A DNA stretch of 64,000 bases. Source: Pseudomonas brassicacearum (lineage in GTDB: Bacteria; Pseudomonadota; Gammaproteobacteria; Pseudomonadales; Pseudomonadaceae). The translations under genes were made by a program, and so were the position numbers. The notes beneath the pieces are model-generated. The model saw only the letters and a program-made list of their open reading frames with translations, made no database searches and was not told the origin of the DNA. Of this stretch, positions 24,288 to 33,798 are shown one piece after another. The DNA lies in the NCBI RefSeq assembly GCF_003732225.1, contig NZ_MOBJ01000001.1, positions 62,001-126,000 on the forward strand. The letters run 5' to 3'. Every line of letters starts with the position of its first letter. Within the stretch, counting starts at the first letter, position 1.

Positions 24288-27260
24288 ATGACACACGCCA
24301 ACACGCCGACCATTGCTGCAATCGACCCTCGCGGGCTAGCGGTGCGGGCAGTGGCTTATCATCGGCGCAAAGCAGGCGACACGGTGGATTCACACATCAC
24401 TCAGCAGGTCTACGATGCGGCTGGGCGCGCCGTTCATAGCCGTGACCCGCGTCTGTTCCAGTTGTTCGAAAGCGGCTCCGGGGTGGCGGTCAACCAGTCC
24501 ACGGTATTCAGCCTGTCGGGCGCGGCACTGCTGTCCGATAACAGCGACGCCGGATGGCGCCTGGGATTACTGGGTGCTACCGGACAACAGTTGCAAGGCT
24601 GGGATCAAAAACGTAACCAAAGCCGCGCGATCCATGACGATCTGCTGCGACCGAGTGCAGTTTTCGAACAGGCTCACGGTGAACCGGAGCGTTGTACCGA
24701 GCGCTTTTCCTACGCCGATGCCACAGCAGAAACCGCAGCCCACAACCGCTGCGGTCGATTGATCCGCCTTGACGATACCGCCGGCACCCAGCACTTCACT
24801 GAATTCAGCCTTGCGAGTGCCCCCCTCGAGCAGTCTCGACAATTCATCGCTGACCCGCAGTGGCTGGTGAATTGGCCCGACGTCGAAACCGAACGCGACG
24901 CCTTGCTGGAACTCGAGCCAGCTATCACCCGCGTACGCCACAACGCCGTTGGCGAACCGTGCGAACAGACCGACGCCGGGGGCAACCGGCAAATCTTCAG
25001 TCAGACCCGCGCTGGCAAATTGCAAGAGGTGCGCCTGAAACTGGACGGCGCTGCCGAAGAGAAGACGCTGGTCAGCGCCATCCGCTACAACGCCTTCGGC
25101 CAGATTGAACAGCAACGTGCAGGCAATGGGGTGGTGTCCTACGCGACCTATGCCGTCGAGGACGGCCGGCTACTCCAGCTCAAGGCACAGGCCCAGGGAA
25201 AAGCACCGTTGCAAGACCTGACCTACGACTACGATCCCGCGGGCAATATCTACAGCGTCAGCGATGCAGCCCAGTCGACTCGCTACTTTCGCAATCAGCG
25301 AGTGGCTGCGATCAATACCTACGAGTACGACAGCCTGTATCGATTGATCTTTGCCAGCGGCCGACAAACCCGTAATGCTCCGGGCGGCCCGCACTTACCG
25401 GCCTTTCAGTCACCCGCCGATCCCGGCCAACTGGAAAACTACCAGCAGACCTACCACTACGACCGCGCAGGCAATTTGGAACTGCTGCAACACTCTGCCA
25501 ACAGTGGCAGCCGTACCGAGCACACCGCTGTCGCCGCACTTAGCAACCGCAGCCTGCCCTACAACGCAGATGGTGAACATCCTGACGAAGATGAGATTCA
25601 CGCCGGTTACGACCTCAATGGCAACTTGAACACGTTGCAACCCGGCCAATCCCTGATGTGGGACCTGCGCAACCAGTTGCGCCAGGTAGATCAGGTGGAA
25701 CGTGAAGAAGAGCCCCACGACGCCGAAATCTACATTTACGACAGCGGCGGCCAACGCCAACGAAAAATCCGCACGGCTTACACCGGCACACTGACCCACA
25801 CCCACGAAACCCGCTACCTACCCGGCGTGGAAACTCGCACAGGCCCCAAGGAAACCCTGCACGTCATCACCGTGCAGGCCGGACGCTGCACGGTGCAGGT
25901 GCTGCACTGGAAAAAAGGTATGCGCGCTGACATTCCCGAGAACCAGCACCGCTACACCTTCACCGATCATCTGGGTTCCAGCACGCAGGAGCTGGATGAC
26001 CTGGCCGAACTCATCAGCCAGGAAAACTACTACCCCTATGGCGGGACATGCTGGTGGGCCGGGCGGGACAAGGTCGAGGCGAGTTACAAGACTATTCGCT
26101 ACTCAGGCAAGGAGCGGGATGCAACGGGGTTGTATTACTACGGCCATCGGTACTACCTGCCCTGGCGCCAGCGCTGGCTGAGCGCCGATCCTGCGGGGAC
26201 GGCGGATGGGTTGAATCTGTATGCGATGGTCGCTGGCAACCCAATAAGCCATGTGGATATGCAAGGCTTGATGAAGGTCGATGCCAGTCGCTTCAACGCA
26301 GCCGCCGCAGCAGCAGTGCGCGACGGAGCTGCCGCTGCCTTCGGCATCGGGGTGCAACTTGCAACACGGCATATACTCGAACAAATCCCACCGAGTCCCG
26401 AAGTCAATTTTGGCCTGCATATGCTAGCCGCATCATTAGAGGGGGGAGCAGCCTTGTATGTCGGCTACGGGCTCACAAAAGGCTATACGCAAAGCAGTGG
26501 CATAGCCGCAATTGTCGGCGTTGTAGGTGCTATTTCTGCTGCAACTCCTGCGTTGCTCAGTGAACAAGGTGTCCCATCGGCCGGTTCAGATCCAGAACTC
26601 CACAGCGATGCCATCGGACGCATCGCCGCCGTGCTCGGTGGATATGCACGCCAATTTGCAGCGGATACATTCACCCCTGGCGCAGCAATCAAATTCCAAG
26701 CGACTGCCGGCTTCTCCGAAAAATCCCCCTCAGTGCTTAAGACATCGCTGGGATATGGGGTCATTCGAGCCGGCATAGGCGCGCTCAATTCGCTCCTGCC
26801 CTCGTCGATCAGTGGAATCCTGGGTCCTGTGGCCGAATCGATAGATGGCTTTCTAGGGACCTATATGCGGCCCTATCCTTCAGACCATACCTACTACGAC
26901 GACAGCACCAACGCTGCCATACCGAGTAACTGGGGAAACACACTTCATGGGGGCGCAGGGCGTTCGGTATCGGGCTCCACGTACCGTTTTCTGAACGGAT
27001 TGCTCACCCCTTACATCAAGAGTCTGCATCCAGCACTACAGGGAGCACTGAGCGGCCTGCTCGGTTTCTACACTGAAGGTCGCGGACTGGCCATGGAGCA
27101 AGTCAAGAAGGGGTATATCAAAGATTCTCTATCCCCGCTGCTTGACATTGAAGCACCTGGTGCTGCGAAACGAGGTAGTGATGCAACACCTTCCAATCCA
27201 CACCGGGGATACTGGGAAGGAAGTCTGCATCTGGACAGGCTATTTCGTGAACAACATTGA
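24288..27260 (+). CDS. tccC: TccC-type insecticidal toxin complex component with a novel C-terminal effector
   Basis: 990 residues. The start (NTPTIAAIDPRGLAVRAVAY) and ITQQVYDAAGRAVHSRDPRL are the N-terminal signature of Tc toxin C-subunits. YD/RHS repeats continue (YDYDPAGNIYSV; YHYDRAGNLEL; FTDHLGSSTQEL), ending in the conserved core GLYYYGHRYYLPWRQRWLSA then DPAGTADGLNLY at about 634-645 and DMQGLM near 657-662. By family the RHS part forms a hollow shell, cleaves itself and releases the C-terminal toxin. Here the last 330 residues are Ala/Gly-rich with several hydrophobic stretches and match no effector I recognise. No TcA or TcB gene is nearby. Confidence 0.9.
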   Translation: MTHANTPTIAAIDPRGLAVRAVAYHRRKAGDTVDSHITQQVYDAAGRAVHSRDPRLFQLFESGSGVAVNQSTVFSLSGAALLSDNSDAGWRLGLLGATGQQLQGWDQKRNQSRAIHDDLLRPSAVFEQAHGEPERCTERFSYADATAETAAHNRCGRLIRLDDTAGTQHFTEFSLASAPLEQSRQFIADPQWLVNWPDVETERDALLELEPAITRVRHNAVGEPCEQTDAGGNRQIFSQTRAGKLQEVRLKLDGAAEEKTLVSAIRYNAFGQIEQQRAGNGVVSYATYAVEDGRLLQLKAQAQGKAPLQDLTYDYDPAGNIYSVSDAAQSTRYFRNQRVAAINTYEYDSLYRLIFASGRQTRNAPGGPHLPAFQSPADPGQLENYQQTYHYDRAGNLELLQHSANSGSRTEHTAVAALSNRSLPYNADGEHPDEDEIHAGYDLNGNLNTLQPGQSLMWDLRNQLRQVDQVEREEEPHDAEIYIYDSGGQRQRKIRTAYTGTLTHTHETRYLPGVETRTGPKETLHVITVQAGRCTVQVLHWKKGMRADIPENQHRYTFTDHLGSSTQELDDLAELISQENYYPYGGTCWWAGRDKVEASYKTIRYSGKERDATGLYYYGHRYYLPWRQRWLSADPAGTADGLNLYAMVAGNPISHVDMQGLMKVDASRFNAAAAAAVRDGAAAAFGIGVQLATRHILEQIPPSPEVNFGLHMLAASLEGGAALYVGYGLTKGYTQSSGIAAIVGVVGAISAATPALLSEQGVPSAGSDPELHSDAIGRIAAVLGGYARQFAADTFTPGAAIKFQATAGFSEKSPSVLKTSLGYGVIRAGIGALNSLLPSSISGILGPVAESIDGFLGTYMRPYPSDHTYYDDSTNAAIPSNWGNTLHGGAGRSVSGSTYRFLNGLLTPYIKSLHPALQGALSGLLGFYTEGRGLAMEQVKKGYIKDSLSPLLDIEAPGAAKRGSDATPSNPHRGYWEGSLHLDRLFREQH

Positions 27261-27273
27261 TCCGAAATACAAA

Positions 27274-27304
27274 GAGCATCGGTACGAGTTCCGCACCGAT
27301 GCTC
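27274..27304. terminator. Hairpin between tccC and the convergent thioesterase gene
   Basis: GAGCATCGGT (27274-27283) pairs with ACCGATGCTC (27295-27304) around an 11-nt loop. On the minus strand it is followed by TTTGTATTTC, so it best fits termination of the thioesterase transcript and may block read-through from both sides. Confidence 0.65.
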
Positions 27305-27320
27305 ACACGATCAATCCTCA

Positions 27321-27764
27321 TCAACGCACCGGCGGCGTTTCACCCAGTGGCACCACCGCCATGGTCAACCGCGACACGCAGCTGGCTTTGCCTTCATCGC
27401 TGCTCAAGCGAATATCCCAGACGTGCGTGGTGCGGCCGATGTGGATCGGCTTGGCCACCGCCGTCACCCGACCGCTGCGCAGGCCGCGCAAGTGGTTGGC
27501 GTTGATTTCCAGGCCCACGCAATAGAATTTGCTGGTGTCGATGCACAGGAAGCTGGCCATGGAGCCGACGGTTTCCGCCAAGACCACCGAGGCGCCGCCA
27601 TGCAGTAAACCGTAGGGCTGATGGGTGCGATGGTCGACAACCATGCTGGCAGTCAACGATTCATCATCAAACGCCTCGAAGCGTATATCCAGCACTTCGC
27701 CGATAGTGTTTTTCTGAATCGCGTTCAACTGTTCAATGTTGGGAGCGGTACGCCACAGACTCAT
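27321..27764 (-). CDS. Hotdog-fold thioesterase (PaaI/YdiI-like)
   Basis: 147 residues. It has LLHGGASVVLAETVGSMAS with the catalytic glutamate in the long helix, and LEINANHLRGLRSGRVTAV typical of menaquinone/phenylacetate-type hotdog acyl-CoA thioesterases. GAAGGATGCAGCG precedes the ATG. It lies 30 bp upstream of the acyl-CoA synthetase start in map order but follows it in transcription, so the pair probably forms an operon that activates and releases acyl-CoA. Confidence 0.9.
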   Translation of the reverse strand: MSLWRTAPNIEQLNAIQKNTIGEVLDIRFEAFDDESLTASMVVDHRTHQPYGLLHGGASVVLAETVGSMASFLCIDTSKFYCVGLEINANHLRGLRSGRVTAVAKPIHIGRTTHVWDIRLSSDEGKASCVSRLTMAVVPLGETPPVR

Positions 27765-27794
27765 CGCTGCATCCTTCGTTGGTTTTAGTTCAGG

Positions 27795-29462
27795 TCAATC
27801 CTGCCACAACACGGCTTCGCTGCGTGCACTCCACTCTTCGAACCGTGCGCCATACGCCGCTTCGATCACGTTACGCTTGATCTTCAAAGTCGGCGTGAGA
27901 AAGCCGTTTTCCACCGCCCAACTGTCCTTGACCACCACCAGTTGGCGCAAGCGTTCGTGTTTGTCGAGGGCGCCGTTGACCTCTTCGAGCAAGCTTTCCA
28001 GGCTCGACTGCAAGGCATTGCGCGCCACGCTGGCGGCGTCCCGCAAACCCACTGCCGAGAGCACGCAAAGCCCCAGTGGCGCACTCAGACCGTCGCCGAC
28101 CACACACACCTGCTCGATGCGCGAATGCACCGCCAGACGGTTTTCAATCGGCGCCGGTGCTACGTATTTGCCCTTGCTGGTCTTGAAAATTTCCTTGAGT
28201 CGCCCGGTCAGACGCAAGTTGCCTTCGGCGTCCTGTTCGCCCTTGTCACCGGTGCGCAGAAAGCCGTCCTCGGTGATCGCCTCAGCGGTTTTCTGCGGCT
28301 CCTTGAAATAGCCGAGCATGGTCGCGCCACTGCGCACCAGCACTTCACCCGAGTCCTCGATCCGCACCTCCACCTCCGGGCACGGCTTGCCGATCCAGCC
28401 AGGCTTGTTCTGGCCCGGCAGGCAAATATGGGAATAACCGCAGCTTTCGGTCATGCCGTAGACCTCAAGCACCTCCAGCCCCAGGCGTTTGTACCAGTGC
28501 AACAAGGCCGGCGGCACCGGCGCAGCGCCCGACAAGGCAATACGCAAGGCATCCAGCCCCAAACCTGCGAGCACCTTGTGCCCGATCCGCTTGCCGATGA
28601 TCGGCAAGCCAAGGAGAAAGTCGAGGCGCTTTGCCGGAATCTTGCTGTACACGCCCATCTGAAATTTGCTCCAGATGCGCGGCACACCAAACAACGCCGT
28701 CGGCCGCGCGCGCTGCAAATCGGTGAGAAAGGTGTCGAGGCTTTCGGCAAAAAATACCGTTTGCCCGGTGTAGATCGACGCCAGCTCGACAAACATCCGT
28801 TCGGCGACGTGGCACAACGGCAGGTACGACAACAAGCGGTCCGACTCATTGAGACCAAACAGCTGTGTGCCATGAGTGGTGGCGAAGCCCAGGTTGCCGA
28901 AGCTGTGCATCACACCTTTCGGCAAACCGGTGGTGCCAGACGTGTAGATAATCGTCGCCAACTGGTCGGCGCCGGGTGTCGGATCATCCTGAATCGGTGA
29001 ACTGCGTTGCAGGTCGGCCCAACTGAAATCGAATTCACCCGCCGGACACAACGGCAGGCTGATGCTCGGCAGATTGGCTCTGACGCCCCTGGACATGCCC
29101 GGCCAATCGTCCAGCTTGCCGATGAACACCAGCGCGGCTTCGGAGTGTTCGAGCACCTGGGCCACCGAGTCGGCGGTGAGGTTGGGGTACAACGGAACGG
29201 AGACATGCCCGGCCATCCAGATTGCCAGATCGGCGATGATCCAGTGCGCGCAGTTTTTCGAGATCAGGGCAATGTGGCTGCCTTGGGGCAGCTCCCGGGC
29301 ACGCAGCCAGTGAGCGGCGCACCGCGCCTGATGGCCGACGTCGGCCCAGGTCAGCGTCTCAACCTGGCCACCGCCAATCGGCTGGACCAGAAAACGCTGA
29401 CGGGGATGGCGAGCTTCACGCTCGTAGAACACTTGCAGCGGCAAACGAAAAGCGGCGGACAT
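27795..29462 (-). CDS. AMP-forming acyl-CoA synthetase (long-chain fatty acid--CoA ligase type)
   Basis: 555 residues of the ANL superfamily. The phosphate loop is IIYTSGTTGLPKGVMHS, followed by LSYLPLCHVAERM, the adenine-binding EVYGMTESCGY, and a C-terminal subdomain with FLRTGDKGE, GRLKEIFKTSKGKYVAP. The last pattern is typical of long-chain/bubblegum-type ligases. Reaction: fatty acid + ATP + CoA to acyl-CoA + AMP + PPi. The ATG at 29462 follows AAGGAG. Confidence 0.92.
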   Translation of the reverse strand: MSAAFRLPLQVFYEREARHPRQRFLVQPIGGGQVETLTWADVGHQARCAAHWLRARELPQGSHIALISKNCAHWIIADLAIWMAGHVSVPLYPNLTADSVAQVLEHSEAALVFIGKLDDWPGMSRGVRANLPSISLPLCPAGEFDFSWADLQRSSPIQDDPTPGADQLATIIYTSGTTGLPKGVMHSFGNLGFATTHGTQLFGLNESDRLLSYLPLCHVAERMFVELASIYTGQTVFFAESLDTFLTDLQRARPTALFGVPRIWSKFQMGVYSKIPAKRLDFLLGLPIIGKRIGHKVLAGLGLDALRIALSGAAPVPPALLHWYKRLGLEVLEVYGMTESCGYSHICLPGQNKPGWIGKPCPEVEVRIEDSGEVLVRSGATMLGYFKEPQKTAEAITEDGFLRTGDKGEQDAEGNLRLTGRLKEIFKTSKGKYVAPAPIENRLAVHSRIEQVCVVGDGLSAPLGLCVLSAVGLRDAASVARNALQSSLESLLEEVNGALDKHERLRQLVVVKDSWAVENGFLTPTLKIKRNVIEAAYGARFEEWSARSEAVLWQD

Positions 29463-29561
29463 GCGATGCGCTCCTTTTTGTTCGGTGTGGCGGCAAGCGT
29501 AGTCAACCAAGCAACTGCTTGGTTGGCTATTTCAAAACAAAATCCAAGCAAGAGAACGCAT

Positions 29562-29602
29562 TCCCGTAGCAGCTGGCGCAGCCTGCGTTCGGCAGCTGCT
29601 AC
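29562..29602. repeat. Short inverted repeat related to the 60.7-kb repeat
   Basis: CCGTAGCAGCTGGCGCAGCC through CAGCTGCTACGG: 12-nt arms with an inner imperfect palindrome (GCAGCCTGCGTTCGG). It shares GTAGCAGCTG and GCTGCGTTCGGC-type blocks with the larger repeat at 60675-60820. Confidence 0.75.
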
Positions 29603-29625
29603 GGATTATCCATTCCCCCCGCAGA

Positions 29626-30075
29626 TTACGGGTTCTTGACGCTATTGAGCGTCATGCCCCCGGCCAACGGTAAATCAGCCTCAAGCTCGGCCAGGCTGGC
29701 GGTGCTCATCGGCTGCGGCTCACGCAAATGGCCGTGCTGCAAGTAGCCGATCAAACTCCCCACCAACGGGTTATGGCTGACCAACAGGATGTTCTCCGCC
29801 GAGTCGAGATGATCGACGACGCTCAACGGATTGCTGTCAGGCGCCAGCCATGCCTCGGTGCGGATCTCCGGCTCGAAGCCCAGCGCCTCGCGTACCAATT
29901 GCGCAGTCTGCTGCGCCCGTACATACGGGCTGGCGATAATTGCCTGAATCGGTTGACCGATCAGTTGCGCGGCACTGCGCAGCACTTCTTCGCGACCCTG
30001 CGCGGTCAACTCCCGCTCAGCGTCGCTACGGGCGTGAGACTCGGCTTCACCGTGGCGCAACACCCAGACTTTCAT
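29626..30075 (-). CDS. sixA: Phosphohistidine phosphatase SixA
   Basis: 149 residues. The RHG motif (VLRHGEAE, catalytic H8) and the second histidine (LLVSHNPLVG) define the histidine phosphatase superfamily; small size and sequence fit SixA. In E. coli SixA dephosphorylates a phosphohistidine on the PTS-Ntr or ArcB proteins. The start overlaps the DUF4389 gene stop by 4 bp. Confidence 0.93.
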   Translation of the reverse strand: MKVWVLRHGEAESHARSDAERELTAQGREEVLRSAAQLIGQPIQAIIASPYVRAQQTAQLVREALGFEPEIRTEAWLAPDSNPLSVVDHLDSAENILLVSHNPLVGSLIGYLQHGHLREPQPMSTASLAELEADLPLAGGMTLNSVKNP

Positions 30076-30419
30076 AGCTTCGGCTCCTCATCACGGGCCG
30101 GATGCGGCGCTGGCGGTACGGCATGCGGCGCCTCGCCTTCCGGTGTCCGCGGGGCTGGCCAGTCGGCGAATGGCCACGGTTTCTGGTCGCTGTGGAAACT
30201 GCCGAAACGGCCGATCTGCGCCAGGAACTGGCTGAGGCTGTCACCGAAGTTCATCAGGCCGGCGTTCGGTGCGCCGTAGATCAACCGATAGATGAGCTGC
30301 ACCAGCACCACGGCGCCAAGGATAAATTGCGCGACCTGCCAGACCAGCACATACACCAGCATCCACAGCACGCGCAGCAGAATGGATTCGTACCTGGCTT
30401 CTACTTTTGGATCGTTCAT
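30072..30419 (-). CDS. DUF4389-type membrane protein
   Basis: 115 residues. A hydrophobic segment (ILLRVLWMLVYVLVWQVAQFILGAVVLVQLIY in outline, about 13-45) gives one long or two short membrane helices. NFGDSLSQFLAQIGRF follows, then a Pro-rich cytoplasmic tail. The pattern fits the DUF4389 family, of unknown function. GGAGCGAGAC precedes the ATG. It is 31 bp downstream of gpsA and overlaps sixA, so all three probably share a transcript. Confidence 0.85.
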   Translation of the reverse strand: MNDPKVEARYESILLRVLWMLVYVLVWQVAQFILGAVVLVQLIYRLIYGAPNAGLMNFGDSLSQFLAQIGRFGSFHSDQKPWPFADWPAPRTPEGEAPHAVPPAPHPARDEEPKL

Positions 30420-30450
30420 GTCTCGCTCCCTGCCCCTGTGAATTGAGTAC

Positions 30451-31476
30451 TCAGTTGAAACCGCTGGTGGAGATAAAGTCGACATCGGTTTTCGGCTCGC
30501 CGCGCATCAACAGTTCAATGACCTGATTGAGCGTGCGCCCTTCAAACAGAATCGCATGCAAACCAGCGACCAACGGCATGTAAACCCCGACTTCCTGTGC
30601 CTTGGTCTTAAGCACCTTGAGGGTGTTGACGCCTTCGGCGACTTCACCAAGGCTCGTCACCGCCTCCTCCAGGCTCATGCCCTGGCCGAGAGCAAAACCA
30701 ACTTGATAGTTGCGACTTTTCGGTGACGAACAGGTAACGATCAGGTCGCCTACCCCGGCCAGTCCGAGGAAAGTCATCGGGTTGGCGCCCTGATTCACCG
30801 CGAAGCGGGTCATTTCCGCCAATGCCCGGGTGATCAGCATGCTCTTGGTGTTCTCGCCCATACCCAACGCCACCGCCATGCCGGCGATGATCGCGTAGAC
30901 GTTTTTCAGTGCCCCGCCCAGCTCCACGCCATAACGGTCGGCACTGGCGTACACGCGAAAGGTCCGACCGTGCAGCGCAGCCTGAACCCGCTGGCAAAGC
31001 TCTTCATCTTCACTGGCGACCACCGTGGCGGTCAGCGCGTGTTCGGCCACTTCACGGGCCAGGTTCGGCCCGGACAACACGCCGATGCGCGCTTGCGGGG
31101 CGATTTCCTGAAGAATTTCGCTCATCAGCTTGAAGGTATGGGCTTCAATGCCTTTGGTCAGGCTCACCAGCAACTTGCCGCTCAGGCGCTCGGCATACGG
31201 CACCAGTACCGAACGCAGGGCATTGGAAGGCAGTGCGACGAAACACAGGTCGCAATCATTCAGGGTGGCCAGCAGGTCGGTGACCGGCTCCACCGCAGGG
31301 TGAACCTTGATGCCTTTGAGGTAGCGTGGATTCTCGCGGTTAACCCGAATGGCCTCGGCCTGTTGAGGATCGCGCATCCACTGCCGGACCTGATGACCGT
31401 TCTCGGCCAACAAATTAGCCACGGCGGTACCAAAACTTCCGCCTCCCAGGACCGCAATCGGGCGCTGTTCAGTCAT
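30451..31476 (-). CDS. gpsA: Glycerol-3-phosphate dehydrogenase [NAD(P)+]
   Basis: 341 residues. It has an N-terminal Rossmann site [25 protein letters not shown], the catalytic lysine region [15 protein letters not shown] and a C-terminal helical domain ([31 protein letters not shown]). It reduces DHAP to sn-glycerol-3-phosphate for phospholipid synthesis, in keeping with its position near fabAB. The ribosome site is weak (GGATTACAT). Confidence 0.97.
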   Translation of the reverse strand: MTEQRPIAVLGGGSFGTAVANLLAENGHQVRQWMRDPQQAEAIRVNRENPRYLKGIKVHPAVEPVTDLLATLNDCDLCFVALPSNALRSVLVPYAERLSGKLLVSLTKGIEAHTFKLMSEILQEIAPQARIGVLSGPNLAREVAEHALTATVVASEDEELCQRVQAALHGRTFRVYASADRYGVELGGALKNVYAIIAGMAVALGMGENTKSMLITRALAEMTRFAVNQGANPMTFLGLAGVGDLIVTCSSPKSRNYQVGFALGQGMSLEEAVTSLGEVAEGVNTLKVLKTKAQEVGVYMPLVAGLHAILFEGRTLNQVIELLMRGEPKTDVDFISTSGFN

Positions 31477-31673
31477 ATGTAATCCGTTAATCCAATACCA
31501 GTGGCAATAACCGCATTATACGGAGCGGTCCAGCGCCGGCCAGCCCCTGTGTCAATTACCGGCACTTGTAGGAAGCAGACCACAAAATCCGAGGAAAATG
31601 CCGGCATCGTGACTGAAAAACTCGAACAGCTCGGTTAACATGCGCCGCAATCAACCGCTATCAAGGCTGCTCC

Positions 31674-33797
31674 GTGTCTGTTGGCCCCCCACACTTTCGT
31701 TCATCGCTGGCTCTGGCGTTGATGCTCAGCGACCCGCTATTGGCCGACGACCTGTTCCTCGACAACTCTCCACTGCCCCAGGTATTGACCGCCACTCGAC
31801 TGAAACAGTCGCCAGCCGCCGTGCCCGGCAGCATGACGGTGATCGACAGCGAGTTGATCAAGGCCAGCGGTGCCCGGGACATCAGCGAATTGCTGCGGCT
31901 GGTACCGGGGATGATGGTCGGTAACGTCAGCGGCAACCAGGCAGCGGTGAACTATCACGGCACCAATGCCAGCGAAGCACGGCGCATGCAAGTGTTGATC
32001 GACGGCCGCTCGGTGTACCGCGCCGGCCTGGCGACCGTGGACTGGAGCGACATTCCGGTGGCCATGGAAGACATCGAGCGCATCGAGGTTTTCCGTGGCC
32101 CGAACACCGTCAGCTATGGCGCCAACGCGCTGATGGCAGTGGTTAACATCATCACCCGCGCGCCGGCCAACAGCCATGGCACGCGCATGAAAGTCACCCG
32201 CGGTGAACGCGGCATCAACGACTGGTACGCCAGCCAGGGCACCGGCTGGGAAACCGGCGACCTGCGCCTGTCGCTGTCCGGTCAGGAAGACCACGGTTTC
32301 GACTCGGATCGCTGGGGTGCGGATTACCGCGACAGTCGCCACTTGAACCGCTTCAACCTGGCCGTCAGCCAGACGCTCAACGAACAGCAAAGCATCGATT
32401 GGCAGCTGAATGCCAAAGACGGCACCAACCAGCGGCCTTATACCTACCGCCCGGTGTTTTCCGGGATTACCTCGGCCGGCGACAACTCCGACGTGATAGC
32501 CAAGGATTACGCCGGTTCGTTGCGCTGGAACCTGGAGCTCAACCCGGATCACAGCCTCTACGTCCAGGGTTCGGCGCAGCATTGGGATCGCCAGCAGGTC
32601 TGGCGCGCCTGCGACGCCGAAGTGTCCTTCAGCCCCGAACTCACCGAACTCTGGCAGCTCAACCCCAACTATGCCGAGCGACTGGCGCGGCACATGGAAA
32701 GCTATACCGGCACAGGGGCACCGCGCGGCACACCCGCCGAGCAGACGCTGGCCAACCAGGTGCTCGATCAATGGAAGGGTGGCGCCAAACGCACGGTCTG
32801 CGGTGACATCGACCAGAGCACCCGCGAGTCGCGTTACGACCTTGAGCTGCAGGACACCCTGAGCCTGTCCGACAGCCTGCGATTGGTCAGTGGCATGAAC
32901 TATCGATACGACCGGGCCGACTCCGAGACGTACTTCAATGGCACCCTTGACGACACCATCTGGCGGTTGTTCGGTCAACTGGAGTGGCGTGCCACCGAGC
33001 ACTGGTTGCTGCAAGGCGGTGCGATGTACGAAAAAACCCAATTGATCGGCGATTCGCTAACCCCACGGGTGGCGATCAATTACCTGATCAACCCGCGCCA
33101 CGGTTTGCGCGCGGTGTATTCGGAGGCTATTCGCTCGCCCGACATGTTCGAGAACAACGTCAACTGGAGCTACCAGGTGACCAACCTCAGGCCCGGGGCC
33201 TACGGTCAAACCAGTGCCCGTTATTTCGTCAAGACCCGTGGTCCCGGCAACCTCGATCAAGAACACATGCGTTCGCGGGAACTGGGGTATAACGGCTTCT
33301 TCGCTGACCTAGGGCTGAACGTCGACGTGAAACTGTTCTACGACGAAATCACCAACATGATCAGCGAGCCGCTGCGCAACAATCAGTACATCGCCAGCAA
33401 CAGCAATGCCTCGCGCTTCAGCGGCACTGAAACCCAGCTTGACTGGCGCGTCAGCGCCGCCGACCGGTTGCGCCTGACCTACGCCTATGTCGATGCCGAC
33501 GCCAGCAACCCCCAGGACGCACAATTCACCGCGCGCAACAGCGGCTCGGCCGGTTGGTTGCACGATTGGGGCGACGGCTGGAATAGCGCGCTGTTCTACT
33601 ACGGTGACGACGCATTGAATGGCTACCGCTTCGAACGTGTCGACACGCGCATCGCCAAACGCATTGCACTGGGCAAGGCCAACCTCGAACTGGCCGGCAT
33701 CCTGCAACGACGCCTCGACAATCAGCCGACCACCTTCGTCGACAACAACTATGACTCGCGCCACGCGCTCTACTTCAGCGCCGAGTTAGAGTTCTGA
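31674..33797 (+). CDS. TonB-dependent outer-membrane receptor
   Basis: 707 residues from a GTG at 31674. A signal peptide (LALALMLSDPLLA, cleavage near residue 24) precedes a TonB-box-like segment (LPQVLTATRL). The plug domain has DISELLRLVPGMMVGNVSG, VLIDGRSVYRAG and IERIEVFRGPNTVSYGANAL. The beta-barrel ends with the aromatic YFSAELEF. An ATG at 31640 lies in another frame, so initiation is uncertain. The substrate is unknown. It is followed after 1 bp by a binding-protein-like gene and a sensor kinase, suggesting coupled uptake and signalling. Confidence 0.9.
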   Translation: MSVGPPHFRSSLALALMLSDPLLADDLFLDNSPLPQVLTATRLKQSPAAVPGSMTVIDSELIKASGARDISELLRLVPGMMVGNVSGNQAAVNYHGTNASEARRMQVLIDGRSVYRAGLATVDWSDIPVAMEDIERIEVFRGPNTVSYGANALMAVVNIITRAPANSHGTRMKVTRGERGINDWYASQGTGWETGDLRLSLSGQEDHGFDSDRWGADYRDSRHLNRFNLAVSQTLNEQQSIDWQLNAKDGTNQRPYTYRPVFSGITSAGDNSDVIAKDYAGSLRWNLELNPDHSLYVQGSAQHWDRQQVWRACDAEVSFSPELTELWQLNPNYAERLARHMESYTGTGAPRGTPAEQTLANQVLDQWKGGAKRTVCGDIDQSTRESRYDLELQDTLSLSDSLRLVSGMNYRYDRADSETYFNGTLDDTIWRLFGQLEWRATEHWLLQGGAMYEKTQLIGDSLTPRVAINYLINPRHGLRAVYSEAIRSPDMFENNVNWSYQVTNLRPGAYGQTSARYFVKTRGPGNLDQEHMRSRELGYNGFFADLGLNVDVKLFYDEITNMISEPLRNNQYIASNSNASRFSGTETQLDWRVSAADRLRLTYAYVDADASNPQDAQFTARNSGSAGWLHDWGDGWNSALFYYGDDALNGYRFERVDTRIAKRIALGKANLELAGILQRRLDNQPTTFVDNNYDSRHALYFSAELEF

Positions 33798-33798
33798 C

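Noticed and set aside
24288..27260. Contact-dependent RHS toxin with an immunity gene
   Set aside because: The N-terminus is the Tc C-subunit type, not PAAR/RHS. The next gene is a convergent thioesterase, so there is no immunity partner.
31640..31924. Alternative ATG start upstream of the TonB receptor
   Set aside because: It is in a different frame from the receptor and has no plug-domain motifs. Only a frameshift would connect it, and the in-frame GTG gives a good signal peptide.
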